A stretch of DNA of 64,000 nt from Cryptomeria japonica (Eukaryota > Streptophyta > Pinopsida > Cupressales > Cupressaceae), in NCBI RefSeq assembly GCF_030272615.1, contig NC_081415.1, positions 628,471,240 to 628,535,239 of the forward strand, in the 5' to 3' direction. The stretch's first letter is position 1; each line of letters opens with the position of its first letter. Shown here piece by piece: positions 22,213-34,500 of the stretch. The notes beneath the pieces were generated by a model. It was not told where the DNA came from and ran no database searches. It saw only the letters and a program-made list of their open reading frames with translations. The position numbers and the translations under genes were made by a program.

Positions 22213-23792
22213 TGTAATGTACTCTTTCTAGCACATGTTGTATGAGGTTGTCGTTAGCCTATTTCTTCATGGTCTCGTAGGCTAACCAAGATATTTAAGG
22301 GATCTTGAGGATATTTGACTTAGATAGTTTTAGTTGTAGGCAATTCTGAGGTGTTTTGGTATGTTTTTGGGTTACTTACTATTTATAGTAAGTCAATTGG
22401 GTTAGGTTAGGATTATCAGTTATTCATGATTAGTATCTAGTCAATGAAAAATTGTTGATATCGACTTGCGCTTTTAATAATCATTTGTGATTATTTATTT
22501 ATTTATCAAAAAACTAAGTTATAAAGTTAAATTAAAATATTAAATTTATTAATGTAGGAACTTAAGTTAAAGGAAAAATTATTTAAAAATTAAAAGTTCC
22601 CTTTCACTTAAAATACTTGGAGACTTGAATATGAAAAAGGGAAGTATATCTATTTATCCCACATTGGTCGAAAAATGTGTGACCTCTCCCTGGGAAGTTA
22701 TAAAATACTCTTAAGAGTTCATTTTGAGTATGTGTGGTTTATTATTTTCTCTTGGAGAACTTGGGAGATTTGGCTTTCAGTAGGTTTGAGGATAGAAACC
22801 CTCAAGCTTGGAGGTAATGGATGAAAACCCATTGTCAGTTGGAGATACCATTTAGGCATCTCACTTGTGTTTCACAATTTGGAAAATGAAGGTACTTCTA
22901 TTGTAAATCTGGAGGTTCAGTTTGGTGCTTGTCCTAAGGTAAATTTGATTGCATCATTCCAATATTCATTTTTGAATTTGAATTGAAGAGGTTAAAGATT
23001 GTACTTGTAACTAGACTTCTGTGAATCAAACTGCCTATGCTGGTAATGCTGGTATATCTATTTGGGTGAGTTTAAGGGTGTCATACAAGTTTGTGAATGC
23101 CTAGGACAGATGAACTAGTCTGGAAATAATCTACAACAAGTCGTACATGTCTGAAAAAAATCTATAGTAGGGCTGTACAGATTTGAAAGTGTTAAGTAGG
23201 TGGGGGGGGGTGTCATACAAGTCTGCAACCATCTAGGGAGCGCCATACATGCTTGGAAGGTGTTGTATATCATCTAGAAGCTCCCTTGGGTGAGATGTCA
23301 AGGGTTTTGAAGGGACAATATTGTTATTGATGCACTTAGAGCTCAACATCTTGACTGGAGCAACGATACATGGTATGCCATTTCATTTTAATTGATTGAA
23401 CAAGTATAGAAGATCTGATGTTAAAAGGTATTTGCTAATGAAATACTGAGACCCTTCATTCTTAGCATTTTCGCTCATCTAGTTTGCCTGAAACTACTTG
23501 TAAACACAATAAGATTGAAGTGAAGCTAAGATTAAGGGAAGCCATTGTCATTTTCAGATTTGTCTTGCGATTCTTTAGAACATTATTATATCATTTATGA
23601 GTTGAATGATTTTCCTCAATTAGTATATGTTGTTATCTATATGTGTTGTGCCCTTTATGATTGAAAAAATAATATCAATCAAACAATAAACTTAGAAAAT
23701 TGAACTTCAAGATGAATACATGTCAAGTGTTTGACAAAATGTCAAACAACCCAAACTAAAAAATTAAGAGCAAAGGGACAGGGGTTCTTACA
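22213..23792 (+). repeat. 5' LTR of M
   Basis: It starts TGTAATGTACTC and ends GGGGTTCTTACA next to the PBS. A TATA box TATAAAATA lies at 22699-22707. A G-rich run near 23202-23211 falls within it. Confidence 0.8.
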
Positions 23793-23793
23793 G

Positions 23794-23805
23794 TGGTATC
23801 AGAGT
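23794..23805 (+). other. Primer-binding site of M
   Basis: TGGTATCAGAGT follows the LTR by one base. It matches the initiator tRNA-Met PBS except at the last position. Confidence 0.75.
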
Positions 23806-23841
23806 AGGTGTATCCTGCCATCTTGAAAGTTAATCAGGAAG

Positions 23842-24214
23842 ATGAAGACTTATGAAGAGCTACTAGAAGGTCTTCAGTACTTGCGTGAGAACTCTGGTTG
23901 GTGTAAATCCATCTTCAAAAAGAAATTAGAAGTTAATGAAAATACCTCTTCTAGTGAAAAATTTTGGGGTGTCGGTAAGAATGAACTACGGAGACAAAGT
24001 CCTTGTTTTTCTTGTAAAGGGCCATGGGAGCCTAATCACCAATGTGCAGGTGGAAATGTGTAAGGAAGATTGTCCAAGTGCTACCAATATTTCTATTCCA
24101 TCCTTCCAGGAGGTTCGGAAAGAGGAAATCATGGTTGAAGTTAATTCTCCTTGTGTTCCTACCAACACAAAAGAAGTTCAGGTGAATGAGGAGTCCAACA
24201 CAAATTTGTTTTAG
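23842..24214 (+). pseudogene. Gag C-terminal remnant of M with zinc knuckle
   Basis: The first frame (23842-24063) begins MKTYEELLEGLQYL and holds CFSCKGPWEPNHQC (about 24001-24042). This is the C-X2-C-X7-H-X-C arrangement seen in many Ty3/gypsy Gag proteins. Coding appears to continue one frame over (23936-24214, ending in a Ser/Thr/Asn-rich tail). The N-terminal capsid part is missing. The knuckle is complete, so RNA binding could in principle have been kept. Assignment to a gypsy Gag is from the knuckle pattern only. Confidence 0.5.
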
Positions 24215-24438
24215 AATGATCAGTTGAACAAGGAAGTTGATTTTAAGGGTAAATTTGACTCTCCATCTACTAGTGAATAAAAGAACATTCAATCTAAAGA
24301 TTTTTTAGTCAAGAAAGTAATGCCTAGCGATAAAGAGGATTGATTCCAACATAATGAATCGACTCTTGCTTTAGGTAATAGTTGCATGAGCCTCTTTGTG
24401 GGTAATTTGAGATTATACTTGACAATCCCGAAAAGGTA

Positions 24439-25263
24439 ATGGCTTCTTTTGATGATTCCATAAATCATGCTATTGCTGCCCCATTTTCTCTGCATGAAAA
24501 GATTGGTTCACATCATCATGAAGGTGATTCTATGATTGGTTCTAACACTGTATTAGTCCTAAATCAACAAGAATACAAAGATGATATCATTGAAAATAAC
24601 TTTTGTGATAGTCAAGTTCTTCAAAGTCCATCAACTACTTCTTCACATGAATAAGCTCATAAGCCTATCAAGTCACATAATTTGGTAAACCAATTGAAAG
24701 TTAACGAAGAAAAAATTATTGCAACATTAACCCATTTTGACAACACTCACAAGTTGATTGAAAATCACCTTTGGAAGGTTAAACTTGAGAGAAGGCAAAA
24801 GGGAAAGGAAGAAGAATCTTCCCATACTGATTTACAAGTGATCAAAGTAGCTATGGAGACTATGAAATCAAACTATTTGCACCTACTTTTAGATCGAGAT
24901 CATCTCTTTGGTCTTGGTAAAATTTATTCTAATGCTTTGAGAAGGAAAGAAGAAGAAGTTGAACAACTTACTTGTGAGCTTATGGATGCTAAGGATACCT
25001 TGGAGACTACTCAAATGTCCCTACAGGAAGCAGAAAATCAGATTGATGAGCTTTGTTTGGAGCTGAATTGGGTACATTCTTCATCATCCAAATCAGGAAA
25101 TCAATTTTCTATGGCAGCCTCCTCCAAAGAACAACAACTTACTACTATGACTATGGAGATCATACAAATTGTTGAAGGGATCGATGCACTTTGTAAGGAT
25201 GAAGTGATGCACAATGACAAGGTAGTTGCTTTAACAAATTTTCTAAAGCAACTTTTAGAATGA
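24439..25263 (+). pseudogene. Coiled-coil protein frame in M, one stop
   Basis: One frame runs from ATG 24439 to the stop at 25261-25263 with a single TAA at 24652-24654, about 274 codons. The second part (24682 on) is rich in Glu, Lys and Leu with heptad-like spacing (RKEEEVEQLTCELMDAK, LQEAENQIDELCLEL), suggesting a long coiled coil. There is no enzyme motif. It lies where gypsy elements carry pol. I do not recognise the family; it may be a captured host coding segment or a lineage-specific accessory gene. Confidence 0.45.
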
Positions 25264-25303
25264 TGCTTTTGATGGACTAGTAGCTGATAATGAGCATCCA
25301 AAT

Positions 25304-26062
25304 ATGAAAAAAGGTGTGCATGAAGATAGCATTGAAAAAGATGAAGAGAATGAAGTTTCCCTAAATGGGAACAACAATATATTGTCTTTTTATGTGCTTG
25401 ATAATCAAAGGGTGATGAAAAATCCTTTTGTGAATGACATGGAATTGGAATATCATTTTACAAATGTTCAAGAAGATGGTTTTGTTGTCTCAAGCTACTT
25501 TCAAGGTATGCCATTCTACAACAAACTTGCTGTTTCTTATTTCATCAAGACACCATTGCTTGGCATTTTGGAGAGACACACGGTCTGTAAAGGTCTTATA
25601 CTATTTAGTGGATTGTATATGCATTGGAGCCATTTACTTGAAGAACTATTGGTGGGAACTAATAGATGACCTCTTGAAAAGATAATGCAATTTGATAATG
25701 CATGGCTTATCAAAGGGAATGTTCCTTCAAGAGGCAATGTACAACAAAAGATAGGAGAATTTTCATATTTTCATATTTGGTTACCAACTTACTCATCAAT
25801 GATTAATAGCTGTCCTATGAAGTTGATTGTGAAATTTTCAGATCCTGCAGTGACATTAACAACAAATTGTATGAATTTGTATGCACAAGGTAGTCTCTAT
25901 AGCAACTGGGAGTTGGGTGTGGATGATAAATTATCAGTCCATGACAACAAAGGCACTCTTGAAGTAATTAACAATCAGATTTCTAGAATTAGTATTGCTA
26001 CTATAATTATCCCAACAACCTTGAGGAAAAGGAGAATGCAAATTTTGGAGATGACAAAATGA
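25304..26062 (+). pseudogene. Unidentified frame in M, one stop
   Basis: A frame of about 253 codons from ATG 25304 to TGA 26060-26062 with one in-frame TGA at 25667-25669. It begins acidic (EDSIEKDEENEVS). Later it has short hydrophobic stretches and segments such as YSNWELGVDDKLSVHDNKG. No motif is recognised. Because it continues the same direction as the coiled-coil frame, the two may once have been one gene. Function unknown. Confidence 0.4.
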
Positions 26063-27147
26063 GGTATGAATCATTCCAATTTTCAGATTTTAGTTTGGTA
26101 TCACAGAAGAGATTTCATTTGCATATTTACATCAACATTAAAGGATTCTATGTATTTGGGTTTGGTGGTGCTATCTTTGTACTGGGAATTAAGTTGATGT
26201 AGCCACATAATCAACACAATCTTCTAGCATTGAAAGCTTCGGTGGAGGATACATCAGAGATGACAATGGTTGTAGGTGGACATAATGAGGTTGCATGGGC
26301 AACCCATCTTCATGAGTTTCTTTAATTTCCTTCCTTAGAGGTTATGTTAACTCAAACAATTAATGTTGGTAAGTTGCTCTCACTAGGTATGTCTTTGGGT
26401 AATGAAGTTGCTATTCTTGGTTCCATGAGGGCATATGTTTGCAACAACTTGGATTTGGTAAGATGTTTGGATTGAAAAAAGTGTATGAATGGATTACTTC
26501 ATGAGTGCCAATTTTTTCACTTTGGGGATATCAATTTCCAACATTTGCATTGTTAAATACATCCTAGTATGTGGTTTGGTTTGAAGAGGATTATACTTTT
26601 GGTTTTGACCTTTGAAGCATTGATGAGACACCAAGATTTGGGGTGTGGAAGAATGATACTCATTTCATCTTGTAGGTGTATAACAATCTTATGGTTTGGA
26701 TTCAATGGAGAACTCAATTGCTTCATAGGATGTTGTAGTATATTGATTGTATTAGAGTGACACAACATCAGCATAGTGGTTCCCTTTTGAGATTGATTTG
26801 GAACCCTGGGATCACTTGGGTTTGCAAATAAACAATTGAGGATGAGGAAGCCAATGTTGTCTTACTGGAGTTTATTCCATGTTGTTCTAGTTTAGTTTTT
26901 TTAGAGAGTAATTTCCTGAGGAGTTGACAAAGATGGTGCAATATTTGATTGCTCTACTTACTAGTTGTTATCAAGAGGTCTCTTGTGTTGGCATTCAATA
27001 GGGTAGTTATTTCAATGGTGGGTGCTATAGATCTCCTTGGTTGACATGGGATCTTGGGATCATACTCAGTTTTAGTTTGGTTCAACATAGTGATCTTGGG
27101 GCTACATTGAAATTGCTTGAGGACAAGCAATTTCAGGAAGGACGAAC
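26063..27147 (+). other. 3' non-coding region of M
   Basis: No long frame and no domain are visible. The last bases before the LTR (CTTGAGGACAAGCAATTTC, then GGAAGGACGAAC) resemble the 3' end of gypsy elements and would include the plus-strand primer. Confidence 0.5.
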
Positions 27148-28882
27148 TATAATGTCCCCTTTCTAGCACATGTTGTATGAGGTTTTCATTAGACTATTTC
27201 TCCATGGTCCCGTAGGCTAACTGATATTTGGCCTAGATAGTTTTAGTTGCAGGCAATTCTAAGGTGTTTTGGTGTGTTTTTGGGATACTTATTGTTTATA
27301 TTAAGTCAATTGGTTTAGGTCAGGATCATCAATTATTCATGGCTAATATCTAGTCGATGGAAATTGTTGACATTGACTTGTTCTTTTAATACTCGTTCAT
27401 GATTATTTATTTGTTTGTCAAAAAGATAAGTTATAAAGTTAAATTAAAATATTTAGATTTATCAATGTGGGAACTTAAGTTAAAGGGAAAGTTATTTAAA
27501 AATTAAAAGTTCCCTTTCACTAGAAGTACTTGGAGACTTGAATATTAAAAACGGAAGTATATCTATTTATCCCACATTGGTTAGAAAATGTGTGAGCTCC
27601 CCTAATGAAGTTATACAAGACTCTTAAGAGTTCATTTTGAGTAGGCTTGGTTTTATTATTTTTCTCTTGGGGAATTTTGGGAGCTTCTAGCTTTCAATTC
27701 TTAAAACCTGAGGATGGAAACCCTTAGGATTTGAGAGATTGGACAAAAACCCATTACTCTCTTGAGTTGGATTTACTTAGAATTCAGATTGGAGCTTCAA
27801 GAATATTTTTTTGCAATAACCAACATTTTCTACTATGCTGCTACAGTAATTGCTACAACATTTGCCATCATTGTTAGCTTATTGCAGGCTTTTTGGTGTT
27901 TTATGGGCTGCAACAAACTAGGGTTTTAGAATTATATTGTCATATCAGCTAGGGTTTGTAGTATCTTGCAGATTGAGGCTATATTGAATAATAAATTTAT
28001 GCGATTATTTGGAGAGTTCATCTTCAAGGGCTTGGAGGATGAAATCCCTCTTTGTCAACGATCTCTACATTGTTGAAAGACACAGTTTGGGGATTCGATT
28101 GAGCTTCAAGGTAAAATCATATTGTTTTCTACTTCCATTTAAATGTGGTTTTCAGTATTATAGGAGTCGATTTGAGAGTTTGAGGAATGAGTTTGAGTGT
28201 AAGTTGCTGAAGGTCATCCTCCCTTTGCTAGCAATACCAATCTACACTTGTTGGGAGTTTGTACGAGTCATACTATGCTAAGGAGGTGTCGTACATGCCC
28301 AAAACTAGATACAACAATGTCATACATGTTTAGGAACATCTAAAGTTGCATCAAATAGGTCTGGAAACAACAACAAGGTACCATGTAGGCCTTAAAAAGG
28401 GTGAGAGGAGGTGTTGTACAAGTCTGCAACAAGTATTGTGTGACATGATTGCTTGGTGAAGGGCCGTACCAAGTCTGAACTGATTGGGACAATTAAATTG
28501 GTATGATTCTTCATAGTAGTCGAGGGTTGAGAATTGTATGTCATTCCATTGTAAACATTGAAGAATTTATGACAATATGTTTCAGACTTGGAGTATAAGT
28601 TGATTATCTATAATGCTATTTGTAGTTTAAAGGTTGTAATATAAAGTTTGGTTTCATTTTACTTGTAATTATTAGTATTGCTAAGTGTGTAGGTTGATTT
28701 CAATATTTATTCACATTGCAAGACAAAGCCCAAACAACAAACAAATACTAGGTTGCTATAACAAAAAACTCAAGGAAGCTCAAAAAATCAAACTTTAAGA
28801 TGAATACATGCCCAAGTGTTTTATAAAATGTCAAACAACTAAAACTAAAAAAATCAAGAACAAAGGGATGAGGGATCTTACA
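27148..28882 (+). repeat. 3' LTR of M
   Basis: It starts TATAATGTCCCC (TG changed to TA) and ends GGATCTTACA before the TSD AAGAT. It is about 155 bp longer than the 5' LTR; a block near 27780-27990 has no counterpart in the 5' copy. The TATA box is degraded (GTTATACAAG). Confidence 0.8.
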
Positions 28883-28887
28883 AAGAT

Positions 28888-29460
28888 AAATGCATTTATT
28901 TATTATGTTCATTGCTTAAATCTTGAGATGATTCAAAATTAGATGCCCTTGTTACCACTCTACTCTTAGAGGAAATGAGGACTTAGGCAATGTTTAAGGA
29001 TGCATTGCATATATAAGGTAAATATAAGGAGAGAGGTACAAATAAGAAAGGTAATAAGAACAAGTCTAAGGACCATTTTAAGTCCAAGGGAAGGTCTAAA
29101 ACACATGGTAACAATACATTGTAGTGTTGGAGTTGTGGTAAACAAGGTCATCTAAAAAAGGATTATACAAATAAGAAGAAAAACAATTATAATTCCTCTA
29201 CATATAAATCCTCTAATGATGAAGCTATTGATACTTTTATTATTTTTGCTAAAACTACTTCTGATTTCTTTTGGTTGATAGGCTTTAGTGCACCCTACCA
29301 TATGAATGCTCATAAAGAGTAGTTTACAACATATAGAGATTATGATAGCACTGAGGGACACCACATGAAATATTGTGGGAAAAGGGGAGGCAAATTGTTT
29401 TTTAGCGAGGAGAATGTTAAAGACATCACAAATGTGATACATATTGTCTAGATAAAAAAT
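28888..29460 (+). pseudogene. Copia gag-protease remnant L, part after M
   Basis: Gag coding resumes directly after the M TSD in the frame left at 22212, with segments such as LVTTLLLEEM and KNKSKDHFKSKGRSK. A knuckle CWSCGKQGHLKKDY follows at 29125-29166, with its last Cys changed to Tyr. Protease and linker traces (SAPYHMNAHKE, NVKDITNVIHIV) run to about 29450 with many stops. No integrase or RT follows. The element is truncated near 29460. Confidence 0.7.
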
Positions 29461-29747
29461 ATTTTTTGTATGAAAAATGAAGGATTGAAGGATGCATGAT
29501 ACTTTTGAGAAGAGTTGCTGGCCTTGATAGGACTTGTAAGACTAAGGTGCACAACCTTAGGGCATGATACACAGGTTTGTACAAGATGCCAAAAGAAACA
29601 CACCTTTTGATAGGTACATGGAAGAGATGAATTGAAATGAATAAGTATCTCTTGATCATGAAATTATCCTTGAACCACTGTGTCAAGTGACAAATATCAT
29701 GGAAAACACATTTGACATCAACCACTATCTTAACAACTATCACACTG
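29461..29747. other. Unassigned flank left of the LINE
   Basis: Non-coding. It ends with the left LINE TSD (29732-29747). It may be the continuation of the Copia I LTR seen at 37754-38816 on the other side of the LINE; I cannot verify this because no partner LTR of I is in the window. Confidence 0.3.
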
Positions 29748-29773
29748 GATTTTTTCCAAATCGTAACAGTTGA

Positions 29774-31533
29774 ATGGAGCGGAGCGGAGCAGACAAGGGG
29801 AATGGACAGACCCAAAATTCAAATTTTTTGGGCAGGAGACCTAGAGCAGCATTAGAGCAGCAGGTAGCAAGCGGATTCTCCAGCCCTTTGGAGGGGGATG
29901 GATCAGATGATATGGAACCCGATGCCCCTTTGGATTCGGAGGACCCAGGGGGGGGTCCCAAATCACATGGACCCTTGGACAGTGATAGGCCTGGGAAGAT
30001 TGGTAAATGGTCTTCTCTATTTGGCATCAAACCCAAAGGTAAGTTGACTTTGCCTCCTGTCGAAAATATCTTGAATATTTCTAAGAGAAAGTATGCCATT
30101 TCCATTTTTGATCAAATTATAGATCTTAATATTGCTCGGATGGAAAGTAGCCTGATAGGCAAATTCATTGGGGCGAGACCTAACATTGAGGTTGTTTGCG
30201 GATTCGTTAAGAGAAAATGGAATCTGAAAGGCCAAGTGGATGTGGTAGCTATGAATAAAGGCTATCTCTCCTTTTCCTTCTCATGTGAGGAAGACTGCAG
30301 ACAAATCCCTTGCAATGGAAACTGGACGATAGGTAAATATATAATGTATATCTAGAAATGGTACCCTAACTCAATTTTGGATGATGAGTTTGTGGTCCAA
30401 GTGCCTGTCTGGATAAAGCTTCCAGGTCTTCCAATGGAATATTGGGAGGAAGATGTGTTTGTTGGGATAGCTAATGCTTTTGGGGAGCTTCTCTCCGTTG
30501 ACTCGGTGACGATGTCCAGAAGAAGACTCATTTATGCTAGAATCTGTATAGGGGTTGGTCCTGATACAGATATGCTAGAGGAGATAGAGATAGATTCAAA
30601 ACTTGGCAAATGGATGCAAAAAATCATTTACGAATCTATTCCCTTTGCCTATTTTCATTGTAAGAGAGTTGGGCACAGGGCTAAAAAATGCCCAAACAAA
30701 GAATCCAAACCTCAAACCCAAACTAGGGTTTGGAAAAAGGTGGAAATGAACCCAAATAATAATATAGAAAAATCTTTGAAAGCTTTTCTTTCTAATGGTT
30801 CGGATTAGGAGAAAACGTCCCATATTGGAAGAAATGAGGAGGAATTAGCCAGGGAATCAGGAAATGAAATGGTGGATGGAGTGCAAGTTAAGATTTTTCA
30901 GCAGGAAAATGAGCAGGAGAAAAGTGGAAGGGATTCTAATGATGGAGAGAAGAACTCACAATGCAACTACCTAAATAACCAAAAGGACACGACAAATCAA
31001 AATATAGTTGAGAGTGAGAAGTGGGAAAGTAGTCAGATGGATAAGGGAGATAGTCAAATCAAGGACAATAAGGAGGGAGATGTTCCTAACAAAGAAGAAA
31101 TTTCTTCTGGGTCAGAAAATGGAGTAAGCTAGTTTCAAGATGCTCAACATGATAATATCCTAGAGAAAGAGCTCTCAGAGATATCTCTGGCTTCTCTGGC
31201 CCAAGTCAAGCTGACCTTCCCGGAGGAAAATGCTCCAATATGGGGAAATGAAGAAGACATAAAAAAGGCTCTGAGAAAGAGTGGGACAAAACATGAGGAG
31301 GAAGAATTATCAGAGGATAAAAGAAAGGGCAAGAACAAAAAAAAAACAATAATAATTATAACAACCATCTGACTACCAGAAACACCAGAAGTAGACTAGG
31401 GGATGTGGGGGCTCAACACACATCACGTGGAAGATATTCAAATGAAAAGAAGAGGACCATGAAAACCAGCAAGAATCTAGTGGATGGTACTCAAAGAACC
31501 ATCTTTGAAGTAGGTATTTCAAAAAAATCATGA
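29774..31533 (+). pseudogene. LINE K ORF1 (nucleic-acid-binding protein)
   Basis: The ATG at 29774 opens a frame interrupted by TAG at 30353, 30806 and 31130 and by a shift in an A-run near 31340. It then closes at TGA 31531-31533. The centre resembles the DUF4283 domain of plant L1 ORF1 (KGYLSFSFSCEEDC, VWIKLPGLPMEYW), followed by a knuckle HCKRVGHRAKKCP in which the expected first Cys is Phe. The C-terminal part is acidic and Lys-rich. ORF1 would coat the LINE RNA. Its stop overlaps the ORF2 start as ATGA (31530-31533), suggesting termination-coupled translation. Confidence 0.75.
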
Positions 31534-34500
31534 AGATTATTTCCTGGAATATACGAGGATTGAATAATCCTCATAAGCAAGATTTAATAAAAAGTATGAG
31601 TAGAGACAAAACCTGGATATTATTTTGATTCAGGAAACCAAAATGTCTAGGGAGAAGGTTGAATGTCTGAAAATGTTCAGTAATGGGGGAGTTAGTGGTG
31701 GTAGTTTTGAAGGGGCGTCACGGGGTATAGCTACTTTTTGGAATAATAATAATGTTAAGGGAGAGGTGTTGATTCAAGATAACAACTTGGCTTGTATGGA
31801 TTTAAGCATTTGAAAGATGGTACTTCATGGGTCTTGACTAATGTGTATGCCCCTAACACCAAAGCTAGTAGAAGTGTTTTCTGGAGAAAACTATCCTCGC
31901 TCAAAAGTAAGTTTGTAGAAGATAGTTGGATTATCATGGGGGATTTCAATACCCCTCTGAGAGAAAATGAGAAGGGAGGGAGCCAAACCAATCTGGACAA
32001 CAAATTAGACTTGATGGAGTTCATTATTAACCATGCTCTCCATGATCTGGACTTGCAAGGAGTTAAATACTCTTGGACCAACAAAAGGAGTGGTGAAGAC
32101 TTAATTCAGGTCAGGCTTGATAGAGCTTTAATCTCTTATGACTGGTTTAATTCCTACTTTTGTTCTTTATCTACTCATACCAGGGCTAGGTGAGATCATT
32201 ATCCCATATCTTTTACTGCTGATCCCAAGGAGGGAAAGAGGCATTTCCCTTATAGATTTGAAATAATGTGGACCAAACACCTGGAACTTGAAAGCAAAAT
32301 CAAGGATTGGTGGTAGGTTAGAGTTGAAGGAAATGCTATGTATAAGGTGGTCAAAAAGTTGAAGTTTGTGAAAGACAATGTTAAAAGATGGAATAAGGAC
32401 TTCTTTGGGAACATTTTTATCTCCAAAGATGCCATTCTCTTAGACTTGAAAGATATCCAAGATGAGATTCAGAATAATGGCTACAAAAATATCTCTAGAG
32501 AGGCTGAAGATGAGATTCTTATGAAATATCATGATATCATAGCCAAAGAAGAAACTTTATGGAAATAGAGGTCGAGAAATATCTGGCTGGAGGAGGGGGA
32601 TAGAAACACCAAATAATTTCACATGTCCACTTTGAAACACAAGGCTATCAACATGATCTCTCAGCTTAAAGTCAATGGAAGAACTATTGATGATGAAGAT
32701 TCTATAAGGAGGACTGCCCTGGAGTTCTTCTCCAATCTTTTGACTAAGGATCAGATTCTGGACCTTCAAACTCAAAGGGACCTTATGGACTACATCCCTT
32801 CTATCTTGGATGCTGATCATAACTCCTATCTTACTACTATCCCAACTAATGATGATATTTTGAAAGCTTTCAACTCTTTTGAAGGTAATAAGGCCCCAGG
32901 CCTGAATGGTTTCCCTATGTTTTTTTTTCAAATGTATTGGCATATTGTTGGAAGGGATGTTTCTAGTGTTGTGAAAGAATTCTTTGGTGCTAGGAGAATT
33001 TTGAAAGAATTGAATGGTACTTTCATTGCTCTTATTCCCAAGAAGATGGGAGCTAACCCCATGGATATTTTTAGACCTATCAGCCTCTGCAATTCTTTGT
33101 ACAAGATTATCTCTAAAGTCTTGACCTCTAGAATTCTGACTTTGCTCCCCTCTATCATATCTCCCTAGCAAAGTGGTTTTGTCCCTTGGAGGCAAATTTT
33201 GGACTCGATAATCACGGTCCATGAGAAAATTCATTCTCTTTCTAGGGCTAAAAAAGAAGGTTTCTTTCTGAAGCTTGACTTATCTAAATCCTCTGATAGA
33301 GATGACTAGGGCTTTATGCAGACTATTCTTTCTGCCTTTGGATTTTGTTCTAGAAGCATCAGCCTAATTATGCAATTGGTTTTCTCTGTTTCTTTTTCTG
33401 TGTTGGTCAATGGGTCCCCTTCTCCCTTTTTCAAGTCCCACAAGGGTCTCAGATAGGGGGACCCTCTCTCTCCTGTTCTTTTCATAATCATGGTGGAATG
33501 CTTGGGCAGATTTATTGGAAAACTAGTTGAGAAGGGAGAGTTTAGAGGGCTTAAACCTTCATCTACTGACCAAGTTTGTTCTCATCAGCAATTTGTGGAC
33601 TACTCAATTATTATGGGGAATTCTTCTATGAAAGATTCTAGAAGCTTAAAGAAAGCTTTGGATAGATATGGGATTGCTACTGGTCAACTGATTAACTGGT
33701 CTAAAAGTTTTGTTTATTTCATAAACACTCAGGAGAGAAGACAGACAAAGATTAGTAACATTTTGGGTAGCCAAATTGGGAATCTCCCTGCCACCTATCT
33801 TGGGCTCCCTTTATGTCAAGTGCCTCCTGATACCTTCTGGGGTGCTCTTGTGGATAAATTTCATAAGAAGTTAGCTGGATGGAAAGGCTCTTTGCTCAGC
33901 CAAGTGGGAAAGGTCCAGCTTCTGAAATCTACTCTTCAGAGTATCCCTCTCTATGCTATCAGTCTTTTTAGAATCCCTTTTAAGTTTGTAGAGGCTATTC
34001 AAAAAAATTTAAAGAACCTTTCTTTGGACTGGGGTTGAGGAAAATAAGAGAATGTATTTGATTGCATGGGATAAGGTGTGCAAACCTATAAGAAAAGGAG
34101 GTCTTGGTCTTAGAAGAATCAGAGATATAAATGAGTTTCTCATGGCTAAGTAGATATGGAGAGGTTATAATATTGAGGGAGAATGGAAATTGATATGGGA
34201 CAATAAGTATAAAAGACAACTCCTACCCTTCATAGTTTCCTCAAGGCTAAAGATATTCGGATTGGTTCCAACATCTGAAAAAATGTCACTAGAACTAGAG
34301 ATATAATAGTCAAAGGAGTGAAATGGAAGGTGGGGAAGGGTAATTTCATTAAATTCTAGGAAAATGCTTGATTGTTAGACTCTCCCATTAGTGACAATCC
34401 TAATTGGGGCAAGTTTCAGGATTAATGCAAGGAAAAATTTGGTACTATTGTGGCTGACTACTGGAATTTAGGCTAGTGGAAGGACTTATCCTCTGTTGAT

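Larger units (their letters stand above)
22213..28882 (+). mobile_element. Non-autonomous LTR retrotransposon M, 6.7 kb
   Basis: Two related long terminal repeats (22213-23792 and 27148-28882) are flanked by a perfect 5-bp TSD AAGAT (22208-22212 and 28883-28887). An initiator tRNA-Met PBS follows the first LTR. The interior of 3.4 kb has a gypsy-type zinc knuckle and coiled-coil frames but no protease, RT, RNase H or integrase. This makes it a LARD-like element that must borrow enzymes. LTR divergence is clearly higher than in D (by eye about 10% plus a large indel), so it is older. Confidence 0.75.
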
